Numbered from the stretch's first letter, positions 31,584-38,909 are shown. The stretch: 45,354 bases of DNA from JALZDI01 sp965653225 (GCA_965653225.1 CBFGZI010000016.1:1-45354); one strand, 5' to 3'. Made by a program: numbers and translations. The notes: a model not told the origin generated them from the letters alone.

Positions 31584-31997
31584 TCAGACGTTTCTGACCT
31601 CGCTGCCGTGCATGCACAGCGCCCAGACGACGAGCACGTCGAGGGCGATCACCAGCGCCGACCACACCGGGTAGGTCGGGAGGAACATCATCTGCGAGAC
31701 GGCGCCGAGCCCGACGAGCACGGCCGCGACCACGCGCGCCCACGTCGTGCCCTGCAGGACCGCCAGGCCGACGAGCAGCTGGAGGGCGCCGAGCACCAGG
31801 TGCACCCACCCCCAGGTCGTCAGGTCGAGCAGCAGCGGCTGGCCGTCGGCGGCGGCGAAGAGGTGCCCGGTCAGCGCGTAGATCGCCTGGATCAGCGTGA
31901 AGACACCGATCACCGACAGCAGCATGCCGGCGAGGACCACCAGGCTCGCCCACATGGTCACCGGGCCGACTTCGGGTTCGGAGGAGTTGACTGCCAT
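31584..31997 (-). CDS. DUF7144 family four-TM membrane protein (copy B)
   Basis: The 137-aa paralogue of the next gene on this strand has the same four-helix layout, with TTWGWVHLVLGALQLLVGLAVLQGTTWARV and FLPTYPVWSALVIALDVLVVWAL. The N-terminus is acidic and short. ATG at 31997 lies 68 bp downstream of a dyad at 32066-32082 and a TAGCGT -10. A 119-bp gap separates it from copy A. Both copies probably respond to the same stress, but copy B has the better regulatory site. Confidence 0.88.
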   Translation of the reverse strand: MAVNSSEPEVGPVTMWASLVVLAGMLLSVIGVFTLIQAIYALTGHLFAAADGQPLLLDLTTWGWVHLVLGALQLLVGLAVLQGTTWARVVAAVLVGLGAVSQMMFLPTYPVWSALVIALDVLVVWALCMHGSEVRNV

Positions 31998-32037
31998 GTC
32001 GCACGCACCTTCCCGGCCGTGTCACCGGCCACCTCCG

Positions 32038-32082
32038 ACGCTAGGCACGCGCGAGTGCCTACGGCTCACCGGAAAACGGCGA
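32038..32082 (-). promoter_or_regulatory. Stress-block dyad (copy 3) and -10 for DUF7144 copy B
   Basis: On the plus strand the dyad reads TCACCG-GAAAA-CGGCGA (32066-32082), with the outer arm bases TC/GA and internal C/G positions conserved. Toward the gene, TAGCGT (minus strand, 32038-32043) starts 22 nt away and matches TANNNT fully. An inverted repeat, TAGGCAC-N6-GTGCCTA (32042-32061), lies in the spacer. Confidence 0.55.
32042..32061 (-). terminator. Hairpin downstream of AI-2E transporter gene
   Basis: TAGGCAC-GCGCGA-GTGCCTA has perfect 7-bp arms, 31 bp past the transporter stop. It probably ends that transcript, but it also lies inside the promoter spacer of the next gene, so it may have a regulatory role. 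Confidence 0.45.
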
Positions 32083-32092
32083 GAAGGACGAG

Positions 32093-33232
32093 CTACCCGC
32101 CGAGCCGCGGGCGCCGGAGCCGGAGGCGATGTGTCGGTGCGGGGACGGGGCCTGGACCGGCCCTCGCGACAGCGGGCGACCTCCCCCCGGCGCCGGACAA
32201 CAGCGGCACGAGCCAGCGGGAGCTGGGGTCGACGTCGACGAGCAGGGCCTTGGTCAGCAGGCTCAGCGGGATGGCCAGCAGCGCGCCCAGCGGACCGAGC
32301 ACCCAGGTCCAGAAGACCAGCGACAGGAACGTCAGGCTGGTGGACAGGCCGACCGCGTCGCCGACGAACTTGGGCTGGATCACCGACTGGATCACCACGT
32401 TGAGCAGGCTGTAGCCGATCACCACCTCGAGGCAGCCACGCACGCCCCCTTCGAACAACCCGAGGATCGCCGGCGGGATGACACCGATGACGAAGCCGAT
32501 GTTGGGGATGTAGTTGGTGATGAACGCCAGCAGACCCCACAGCAGGGGGACTGGTATGGCCAGCAGGTAGAGCAGCCCGATGTCGAGCACGGCCACGATG
32601 GCCCCGAAGATCGTGGACACGATCAGGTACCTGCGGGTGCCGACCGCGAACGACGCCAGCGCCGAGACGAAGCCTCCCCGGCTCGCCTCGGCCGCGCTCA
32701 GCGAGCGGGGGAACCACGTCGCGTCGAAGGCCAGGAACAGCAGCAGGGTGATGATGAAGAACAGGTCGGACAGCACGCCGAGCAGGCTGCCCAGGAGACT
32801 GGAGAACAGGTTGACGAGCTGGCCCGGGTCGAAGGCGTTCTCCACCGCGGCGATCTGCGCGTCACCCACCCCGACGTTGTTCAGCCAGGTGGTCGCCTCC
32901 GCCACCAGCCGGGTCATGTCATCCCGGTAGGTGGGCAGCAGCGTGGCGAACCGGGTGAGCGCCACCACCAGCGAGATCGCGAGACCGAAAAGGATCGCGT
33001 AGACGGTCACGATCATGACGAGGGTCGCGGCCCATCCCGGCAGGTGGCGCCGCACCAGCCAGCCGCGCATCGGGTGGACGCCGATCGTCAGCACCAGGGC
33101 GAGGAACGCCGGTGCCACCAGCTCTGAGATGCTCTTCAGACCCGCGACGACGATGACGCTGGCCGCCGCGCCGAGCAACACCAGCAGGCCCCGAGGTAGG
33201 GCGGGGGCCCGTTGCGGAAGCGGTTCCGTCAT
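32093..33232 (-). CDS. AI-2E family transporter
   Basis: The 379-aa polytopic protein has about eight TM helices. It has the family's central soluble segment (about 110-180) and the conserved ITNYIPNIGFVIGVIPPAILGL and GDAVGLSTSLTFLSLVFWTWVLGPLGALLAIPLSLLTKALLVD blocks. Members were named after E. coli TqsA (autoinducer-2 export), but many are Na+(Li+)/H+ antiporters; in this ion-transport setting the latter is as likely. The ATG at 33232 is preferred to a start at 33325, which would run over the dyad. One of the shared dyads lies 55 bp upstream. The C-terminal ~30 residues are Pro/Arg-rich. Confidence 0.9.
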   Translation of the reverse strand: MTEPLPQRAPALPRGLLVLLGAAASVIVVAGLKSISELVAPAFLALVLTIGVHPMRGWLVRRHLPGWAATLVMIVTVYAILFGLAISLVVALTRFATLLPTYRDDMTRLVAEATTWLNNVGVGDAQIAAVENAFDPGQLVNLFSSLLGSLLGVLSDLFFIITLLLFLAFDATWFPRSLSAAEASRGGFVSALASFAVGTRRYLIVSTIFGAIVAVLDIGLLYLLAIPVPLLWGLLAFITNYIPNIGFVIGVIPPAILGLFEGGVRGCLEVVIGYSLLNVVIQSVIQPKFVGDAVGLSTSLTFLSLVFWTWVLGPLGALLAIPLSLLTKALLVDVDPSSRWLVPLLSGAGGRSPAVARAGPGPVPAPTHRLRLRRPRLGG

Positions 33233-33248
33233 GGGGCGTGCCTCGGCA

Positions 33249-33304
33249 GCATGCACCAAGTGTCGGGCCACGCCGCCCCGCGCGCGCTCACCCGAAACGG
33301 GCGA
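33249..33304 (-). promoter_or_regulatory. Stress-block dyad (copy 4) and -10 for AI-2E transporter
   Basis: TCACCC-GAAAC-GGGCGA at 33288-33304. Toward the gene, GACACT (minus strand, 33259-33264) starts 23 nt away. It is part of a 15-bp element, ACACTTGGTGCATGC, that is repeated with two mismatches at the same place in the 35916 promoter. Confidence 0.65.
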
Positions 33305-33321
33305 TAGGGGCATCGAGCCCG

Positions 33322-33819
33322 TCACGAGGTGAGCCGGGAGCGGAACAGGAGGCGCACCGTGGCCACGATCGCGGCCACGAACACGACGTCGAAGATCATC
33401 TGGATGATCACCAGCACGCGTGCGAGCTGGCCGACGGCGTGCACGTCTCCGAACCCGACCGTGGTCAGGGTCGACAACGTGAAGTACAGCGAGTCAGTGC
33501 GTGTCTTCAGGTCCGCGATCTGCCCGGGTGACGAGAGCTCGAGCAGGAAGTAGGCGGCGGCGAAGAACACCACGACCAGCTCGAGCAGCATGACGAGGCT
33601 CTGCAGGTTCGCGCCCGCGTCCATGGCGAGCTGTCGGCGCACCTGCCCGGTGATGGCCCAGCCGAGGATCCCGATGCCCACCAGGGTGAGCCCGACGCTG
33701 ACGAGGGTGTCGCTGGACAGGCCCAGGGTGCCCACCGGTACGGCGTAGTAGATGACCAGCAGCCCGACCGCACAGAGCACCTGCCGTAACCAGGCCGGGC
33801 GACGCAGCCGGACGTTCAT
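33322..33819 (-). CDS. Small K+ channel (two-pore-helix ion channel family)
   Basis: The 165-aa protein has two N-terminal TM helices (about 12-32, 36-56), then a third at 75-96, the selectivity filter TTVGFGD (119-125) and a last TM at about 130-158. The YFTLSTLTTVGFGDVHAVGQLARVLVIIQMI stretch is that of bacterial KcsA-like channels, with GFGD in place of GYGD, as in some prokaryotic and inward-rectifier channels. No cytoplasmic RCK domain is present. The ATG overlaps the stop of the phosphodiesterase gene (ATGA), so both proteins are probably made together. Confidence 0.9.
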   Translation of the reverse strand: MNVRLRRPAWLRQVLCAVGLLVIYYAVPVGTLGLSSDTLVSVGLTLVGIGILGWAITGQVRRQLAMDAGANLQSLVMLLELVVVFFAAAYFLLELSSPGQIADLKTRTDSLYFTLSTLTTVGFGDVHAVGQLARVLVIIQMIFDVVFVAAIVATVRLLFRSRLTS

Positions 33820-35852
33820 ACGCCGGTCCTCGTCGACGTGCTCGCCGGCGCCTGCCGGTGACCGAGCCGCTCCAGGACCGACACGAGGACGCGGTGCAGC
33901 TGCTCGGCGCCCTGGATCGGCGGGGAGCTGTCGGGTACGAGGTCGACCGGCGCGATCAGCATCGCGTGGTCCTGCCACCCGCCGAGGCCTCCGTGACAGC
34001 CCAGCAGCCCCTCGAAGGCGGCCACCTCCCCGGTCGACTCGTCCACGGCGCTGTTGACGTACAGGTCGGGCGCCTCCGGGATCTCCAGCGCCCGCAGGAT
34101 CACGCCCGGTGCGTGCGGCCCGAAGACGGCCAGCGGGTCGACGCCGGTCACGTGGCCGTCGAGCAGCCGGTGCGAGCCGTCCGCCCCGACGACCAGCGGA
34201 CCGACCTCGCCGCTGACGCCGGCGACGAAGCCAACGCCCGGGTGCGCGGCCAGCCCGCTCACCAGCTGCGGCCAGCGCTGCTGCACCTCCTCCATCGTCA
34301 GGCGTTCCGGGCCGCGCACGTAGACCAGCCCGAGGTTGCCCGAGCCCAGTGCGATCAGGTCCGCGCCGTCGGAGGTGTCAGGGGTCGTCGTGCGCGAACG
34401 CACCCGCGCGGCCACCGAGTCCGCGACGCGTTCCGACGCCGACCCCTCGCCGGCGAGGTCGTCGAGCAGCACCTCGGCGCGACCCCACCCCTCGACGTGG
34501 TCGAGGATCGCGGTGACGTCTGCGGCGGCGAGGTCCTGGCACAGGTCGCCCAGGCTCTGCCCGTACCGCGACGCGAACGGCTCGCCCTGTGCCTGGCCGT
34601 GGTCGGAGAGCACGAGGATGCGGTAGCGCCGCGGAGCGAGCGCGGCCACCTGCTCCAGCACCGACAGCACCCGGTCGAGCGACTCCAGCACCCGTAGCGA
34701 CTCGATCCGGCTGCCGCCGGCGTGGTGGGCGACCTCGTCGTAGTCGACGTAGTCGACGTAGATGCTGTGGGTGCCCTGCATCATCTCCTCCGCCACGATG
34801 GCGGTGTTGAGGTCGCGTAGCAGCCCGTTGGTGACCGCTCGAAGGATGGCGAACGTCCACGGTCGCCGCACCCGAGGTTGGACCTGGCGCCGTCTCTGCT
34901 GCGCGGCCTGGAACCTCTCCTTGATCACCTCGCCGACGGTGCGCGACACGCTGCGCATGAAGCCGTCGGGCCGCATCATGAACCGGCTGACGGCGCGCCG
35001 GGTGCCACGCGAGCCTCGGGTGAGCGAGACCTTGCTCATCGTCATCGAGGTGCGCGGCGCGTCACCGGAGAACAGGTTCGACACCGAGATGCCGTCGGCG
35101 CACAGCAGCCCGGCGCCGTTGCTGGCACGCGCCTCGATGACGGCCGCGTCGGCGGGCCGGTTCGCGACCAGCACCCGGCCGAGCTCGCGGTCGTACCACC
35201 GGAAGGCCGGAACCCCTGCGCACGTGCCGTGCAGGATGCCCTGCTGGCTGGCCGGTGTCGTGCACGGCATCTGCACGGTCCACTGGTGCAGCCGGTGGCT
35301 GCCCTCGCCCGTCCACCGGTGCAGGGTCGGCATGGAGCCCGACTGCAGCGCCCACTGCGCGACCGGGAAGGGCACGCCGTCCAGCTGGACGAAGAGGACG
35401 CCGTCGACGTCCGGGTCGGGCACCACGGGCCGGCGGCGGCCCTGACGCCGGGCGCGTCGGCGCAGCGAGGCGACGAACGCCTCGTCGGTGCCCGAGGTCG
35501 CGCCCCAGGTGAGCAGCGTCGTCACCGCCGCGGCCACCCAGGTCGCCAGCACCACGACCCAGAAGGAGGTGGTCACGATGCCGGGCACGGCCAGCAGCGC
35601 GAAGTGCATGATGATCGCCTGGCCGAAGATCGCCAGCAGCGCGACGGCCGCCCACCCCACGACCGCCGCGACCTCGACGAACACCGGGCGGATGAGCACG
35701 CCGAAGACCGCGGTGACCGCGGCGGCGATCACGAACAGCCACGACGACTCGGCGCTCAGACCGGGGAGGATCTCGGCCGCGACGATCAGGGCGACCGAGC
35801 TGATCAGCCAGGACAGACCCATGCGCGCCAGGTCGCCCACGCGTACGCGCAT
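33816..35852 (-). CDS. Membrane phosphodiesterase/alkaline phosphatase-superfamily protein with phage-holin-like TM domain
   Basis: The 678-aa protein has four N-terminal TM helices (about 12-120) resembling mycobacterial phage-holin-family domains. It continues with a nucleotide pyrophosphatase/phosphodiesterase-type catalytic domain from about 150. Metal-site candidates are Asp158 (VQLDGV), Thr198/199 as nucleophile (MPCTTPASQ), YDEVAHHAG near 375, and LSDHGQ near 419; a GCHGGLGGWQDHAM segment near the C-terminus supplies the last His. It should hydrolyse a phosphodiester or phosphomonoester at the membrane. Which side the catalytic domain faces is unclear. ATG at 35852 lies 63 bp from a dyad at 35916. 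Confidence 0.88.
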   Translation of the reverse strand: MRVRVGDLARMGLSWLISSVALIVAAEILPGLSAESSWLFVIAAAVTAVFGVLIRPVFVEVAAVVGWAAVALLAIFGQAIIMHFALLAVPGIVTTSFWVVVLATWVAAAVTTLLTWGATSGTDEAFVASLRRRARRQGRRRPVVPDPDVDGVLFVQLDGVPFPVAQWALQSGSMPTLHRWTGEGSHRLHQWTVQMPCTTPASQQGILHGTCAGVPAFRWYDRELGRVLVANRPADAAVIEARASNGAGLLCADGISVSNLFSGDAPRTSMTMSKVSLTRGSRGTRRAVSRFMMRPDGFMRSVSRTVGEVIKERFQAAQQRRRQVQPRVRRPWTFAILRAVTNGLLRDLNTAIVAEEMMQGTHSIYVDYVDYDEVAHHAGGSRIESLRVLESLDRVLSVLEQVAALAPRRYRILVLSDHGQAQGEPFASRYGQSLGDLCQDLAAADVTAILDHVEGWGRAEVLLDDLAGEGSASERVADSVAARVRSRTTTPDTSDGADLIALGSGNLGLVYVRGPERLTMEEVQQRWPQLVSGLAAHPGVGFVAGVSGEVGPLVVGADGSHRLLDGHVTGVDPLAVFGPHAPGVILRALEIPEAPDLYVNSAVDESTGEVAAFEGLLGCHGGLGGWQDHAMLIAPVDLVPDSSPPIQGAEQLHRVLVSVLERLGHRQAPASTSTRTGV

Positions 35853-35877
35853 CAGTCCCCCTCGTCACCGGGCCGGG

Positions 35878-35932
35878 GCATGCACTCAGTGTTGTGCGGC
35901 CCCGCCCACACAGGCTCACCCACCAGGGGTGA
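35878..35932 (-). promoter_or_regulatory. Stress-block dyad (copy 5) and -10 for phosphodiesterase/K+ channel operon
   Basis: TCACCC-ACCAG-GGGTGA at 35916-35932 has perfect arms, extended to GGCTCACC/GGTGAGCC. Toward the gene, AACACT (minus strand, 35888-35893) starts 22 nt away, within ACACTGAGTGCATGC. The dyad begins on the last codon of the BrkB gene, so BrkB's stop is inside the operator. Confidence 0.65.
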
Positions 35933-36845
35933 GCCCTCCCTCGTGCTGGTGGCCGCCGTCGGGGGCGGTGGGGCCGCCTTCACGCCGCCGGGTGAACCGC
36001 TGGGCCAGCCGTGCGGCGACCGCCTGGTACCAGCGGTTGAGCCGTGGCTCGACGACCGCGACCCTGCCGAGGACGCAGCCCACCACGAGGATCCCGCCGA
36101 AGATCAGCAGCCATGTCGACGCCGCGAACACCAGGCCGAGCGCCCCGAACTGGGAGACGTTGGCCGCGACGTACGGAGGCATGAAGACCTCGGACAGCCT
36201 GGTCAGTGCGGCCAGACCCACCGAGGTCAGCAGGGCACCGGGCAGTAGGTTGCGCCACGGCTCGCGCCCACGAAGCAGCACGTACTGCGTCCACCACCAC
36301 AGGGCGGTCCCCGCGGCCACCTGCCCCAGCAGTCTCCAGAGTCCAGCGCCCGGCAGTACGGAGAGGGCGGCGAGGATGAGGGTCAGCACCTCCAGGTAGG
36401 CAACACACCCGACGATCCAGAGGAGGCTGCGGCGCATGCCCGGGAGGCCGCCGATGTGCGGTTGCAGCCACGTGCGCTCGTAGAGCCGCTGCAGCGCCCG
36501 GGCGTACGTCGTCGCCGACAGGAGGACGACGACCAGGCCGACGACTCCCGTCTGCGTCCGGATCTCCTCCGCGCTCATCACGTTCTCGATGGCGTCGAGT
36601 GCGGATCCGTGTACGGACATCACGTCCGCGAGCTGGGAGACCACGTTGTCGCGGACGAGCGCAGGGCTGAACGCGGCGATGACCACGAACAACGGCACCA
36701 TCGCGAACAGGCTCTGCGCCGCCACCACGACCATGCGGTCGATGAACTCGACCCGGATCAGGTCGTCGAGCGCCATGCGAACGCCGGGAACGACGTCAAG
36801 AAGCCTGATACCCCAAGCCCGCAGACGCGCGAGGTCCACGTTCAT
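35916..36845 (-). CDS. YihY/virulence factor BrkB family membrane protein
   Basis: The 309-aa protein has about six TM helices. BrkB-family landmarks are IDRMVVVAAQSLFAMVPLFVVIAAF near residue 35, ATTYARALQRLYERTW near 125 and a C-terminal FAASTWLLIFGGILVVG. The function is unresolved; some relatives are linked to serum resistance or transport, and the old RNase BN annotation was wrong. ATG overlaps the stop of the lipoprotein gene (ATGA at 36842-36845), forming a two-gene operon. Its C-terminal coding end overlaps the dyad of the next promoter. Confidence 0.9.
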   Translation of the reverse strand: MNVDLARLRAWGIRLLDVVPGVRMALDDLIRVEFIDRMVVVAAQSLFAMVPLFVVIAAFSPALVRDNVVSQLADVMSVHGSALDAIENVMSAEEIRTQTGVVGLVVVLLSATTYARALQRLYERTWLQPHIGGLPGMRRSLLWIVGCVAYLEVLTLILAALSVLPGAGLWRLLGQVAAGTALWWWTQYVLLRGREPWRNLLPGALLTSVGLAALTRLSEVFMPPYVAANVSQFGALGLVFAASTWLLIFGGILVVGCVLGRVAVVEPRLNRWYQAVAARLAQRFTRRREGGPTAPDGGHQHEGGLTPGG

Positions 36846-37282
36846 CCGCCGTTGCAGTCAGCGCCACTCAGGACCTCGTTGACCGCCGCCTTCAGCGCCG
36901 GGATCGACTGCTGCACTGCGGCGACCACATCGCCGATCGAGGCGTTGTCGGGCAGGTTTCCGATGTTCGACGAGAGCTGGTTCAGCGACTTCTCGATCGT
37001 GTTCGCGTTCGCCTTGAGAACGCCTCCGACGTTGTCGCTGACCTTGCGGAGGGCTGTCAGGAACCCGTCGACGGACTGCTGGACCTCAGTCCGGCTCGAG
37101 TCGAGGCTGAGCCGCTCCAGGTCGGCGGCGGACGCCTTCAGGTCGGTGATGCTGTTGCACAGCTGTTCCTGCGCGGTCGGTGTGGAGCTGCCGCCGCACC
37201 CGACCAGCAGGACCTGCGCAAGGCAGGTCACGATCACCACGGCCAAACCTCGGCGGCCTCGACCGCTGATCCTCCACATCAC
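36842..37282 (-). CDS. Predicted lipoprotein, helical
   Basis: The 146-aa protein has an N-terminal signal with lipobox LVGC (Cys29). The mature protein is almost wholly alpha-helical, with heptad-like spacing (LCNSITDLKASAADLERLSL, TIEKSLNQLSSNIGNL) and a Cys pair (near residues 42 and 143) that could form a disulphide. No named family is recognised. It overlaps the BrkB gene by ATGA, suggesting that it is an extracytoplasmic partner of that membrane protein. A Met one codon later is an equal start candidate. Confidence 0.8.
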   Translation of the reverse strand: MMWRISGRGRRGLAVVIVTCLAQVLLVGCGGSSTPTAQEQLCNSITDLKASAADLERLSLDSSRTEVQQSVDGFLTALRKVSDNVGGVLKANANTIEKSLNQLSSNIGNLPDNASIGDVVAAVQQSIPALKAAVNEVLSGADCNGG

Positions 37283-37340
37283 GGACCTCCGTCCGGGCCC
37301 GGCCGCGACGGCTCCTCAGGCGCCTGCGGCTCCTCTGACG

Positions 37341-37385
37341 ATGAAATGCCGACGCCCGGCGGGCAGCATCACCCGCAGCGGGTGA
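37341..37385 (-). promoter_or_regulatory. Stress-block dyad (copy 6) for lipoprotein-BrkB operon
   Basis: TCACCC-GCAGC-GGGTGA at 37369-37385 is a fully symmetric dyad (TCACCCGC-A-GCGGGTGA). Toward the lipoprotein gene, TTTCAT (minus strand, 37341-37346) starts 22 nt away; it lacks the usual A at position 2 but has T1, A5 and T6. The site is 86 bp from the start codon, further than in the other copies. Confidence 0.55.
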
Positions 37386-37424
37386 AGTCCGGCGCGCACG
37401 ACAACACGGCCGGTTGCAGCCAGA

Positions 37425-37470
37425 TCACCCATCAGGGGGGATGTCACCGGCTGCCTTTCCGGACGAGTCT
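37425..37470 (+). promoter_or_regulatory. Stress-block dyad (copy 7) and -10 for ClC gene
   Basis: TCACCC-ATCAG-GGGGGA at 37425-37441; its right arm is one base off. GAGTCT (37465-37470) starts 23 nt after it and ends 7 nt before the ATG at 37478, so the ClC mRNA would be leaderless. Copies 6 and 7 lie 56 bp apart in one divergent gap and appear to serve opposite genes. Confidence 0.55.
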
Positions 37471-37477
37471 GGCGGGG

Positions 37478-38791
37478 ATGGTGGAGGTGGGACGGCAGAG
37501 CCAGGAGTCGACGCTGCAGGGTAGGGCCTACCTGCGGCTGGTTCTCCTCGGTGGCCTCATCGGCATCCCCGCGGCGTTCGTCGCGGCGCTGTTCCTCGCC
37601 GTGGTGAACCTGCTCGTGACCTGGCTGTGGGACGACCTGCCGTCCGCGCTCGGAGCCTCCTCGCCGCCGTGGTACCTGGTGGTCGGGCTTCCCGTGGTCG
37701 GCGCTCTCGTGGTGCTCGCCGCGCGTGTCCTGCTGCCCGGCGACGGTGGTGGGCACTCACCGCTCGACGGCTTCGCCAGCGGCGTGACCCCGGTGTCGTT
37801 CGCGCCCGGAATCGCGCTCGCCGCGCTGGGCACGCTCGCGTTCGGCGCGGTGCTGGGTCCCGAGGCGCCGCTGATCGCTCTCGGGTCTGCGGTGGGCGTC
37901 GCGGTCACCGGCTTCGTCAAGCTCAACGCCCGCGAGACCAAGGTGGTGGGCTCGGCCGGCTCGTTCTCCGCCATCTCGGCGCTGTTCGACGGCCCGCTGG
38001 TCGCCGGCATGCTCCTGCTGGAGTCGAGCGTCGGGCTCGGCGCCGCGGTCATCCCCACGCTGCTGCCTGGTCTGGTGGCGGCCGCGGTCGGCTACGTGAT
38101 CTTCATCGGTCTCGGGAACTGGGCCGGCCTGGGCACGACGGTGCTGGCGGTACCCGGGCTGCCGCCCTACGTCGGCACAAGCGTGCGCGACCTGGTCGTC
38201 GCCGTGGTCATCGGGTTCGTGGCCGCGCTGCTGATGACCGTGGTGCGGCGGGTCGGCGGGCGTGTGCGCGACCTGACCGGGGGTCGCACGAGGATGGTGG
38301 TGGTCCTGGTCTGCGGGGGTCTTGTCACCGGTCTGCTGGCCCAGCTCGCGGTCGGGCTGGGCGCCGACTCGCAGATGGTGCTGTTCTCCGGGCAGGCCGC
38401 AATGCCCGACATCGTGCGTGAGGGGTCGGCTGCCGTCGTGCTGGTGGTTCTCGTCGCCAAGGCGCTCGGGTACGCCGTGTGCCTCGGGTGTGGCTTCCGG
38501 GGCGGCCCGGTGTTCCCCGCCGTCTTCATCGGCACGACGCTGGCGACGCTGGCGGTCGTGTGGCTGGGCGTGTCGCCCACGCTGGCCGTCGTCGTCGGCG
38601 CGTCCGCGGGCATGGCGTCGATGACGAGACTGCTGTTCGCGTCGCTGCTGCTGGCCACCCTGCTCGCCGGGACGCAGGGCTTCGACGCGGTGCCGGCCGC
38701 GGTCCTCGGGGCGTCGACCGCATGGGTCACCGTCACCGCGCTGGCCCGGCGCAGCGAGCCGGCTCAGCGCCCATCGTCACCCACCCACTGA
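37478..38791 (+). CDS. ClC family chloride channel/antiporter
   Basis: The 437-aa length is typical of prokaryotic ClC. Ion-pathway motifs are GPEAPLIALGS (127-137; Glu129 occupies the gating-glutamate position), SAGSFSAISALFDGPLVAGMLLLE near 167, and GFRGGPVFPAVFIGT near 346, a variant of the GxFxP filter. Ten or more hydrophobic helices follow this layout. It should exchange or conduct Cl-, possibly as a Cl-/H+ antiporter in acid stress. The frame runs upstream through the dyads, so I chose the ATG at 37478 just before QGRAYLRLVLLGGLIG. Divergent from the lipoprotein-BrkB operon. Confidence 0.9.
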   Translation: MVEVGRQSQESTLQGRAYLRLVLLGGLIGIPAAFVAALFLAVVNLLVTWLWDDLPSALGASSPPWYLVVGLPVVGALVVLAARVLLPGDGGGHSPLDGFASGVTPVSFAPGIALAALGTLAFGAVLGPEAPLIALGSAVGVAVTGFVKLNARETKVVGSAGSFSAISALFDGPLVAGMLLLESSVGLGAAVIPTLLPGLVAAAVGYVIFIGLGNWAGLGTTVLAVPGLPPYVGTSVRDLVVAVVIGFVAALLMTVVRRVGGRVRDLTGGRTRMVVVLVCGGLVTGLLAQLAVGLGADSQMVLFSGQAAMPDIVREGSAAVVLVVLVAKALGYAVCLGCGFRGGPVFPAVFIGTTLATLAVVWLGVSPTLAVVVGASAGMASMTRLLFASLLLATLLAGTQGFDAVPAAVLGASTAWVTVTALARRSEPAQRPSSPTH

Positions 38792-38829
38792 CCCACCCGT
38801 TTGACCCATTCGCTGACCGCCTTGCGAGC

Positions 38830-38849
38830 CCGTACCCCCGGGTGTACGG
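38830..38849. terminator. Near-perfect palindrome between ClC and aquaporin genes
   Basis: CCGTAC-C-CCCGGG-T-GTACGG has 9 of 10 base pairs matched. It lies 38 bp after the ClC stop and 60 bp before the aquaporin ATG. It could be a terminator or an operator; the absence of a loop favours an operator, while its position suits termination. Confidence 0.4.
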
Positions 38850-38909
38850 CTGCAGAGAGAGCCGCATCTCACGCCTAATCGGCTCCTTCGGAGGGAGCGT
38901 GTTTCCACC

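Noticed and set aside
33233..33325. 31-residue upstream extension of the AI-2E transporter
   Set aside because: It would translate through the dyad and -10 element; the ATG at 33232 begins the normal hydrophilic N-terminus.
38777..38818. Direct repeats of TGACCC after the ClC gene
   Set aside because: Irregular spacing, partly inside the ClC coding end, and no repeat elsewhere; not convincing as an operator.
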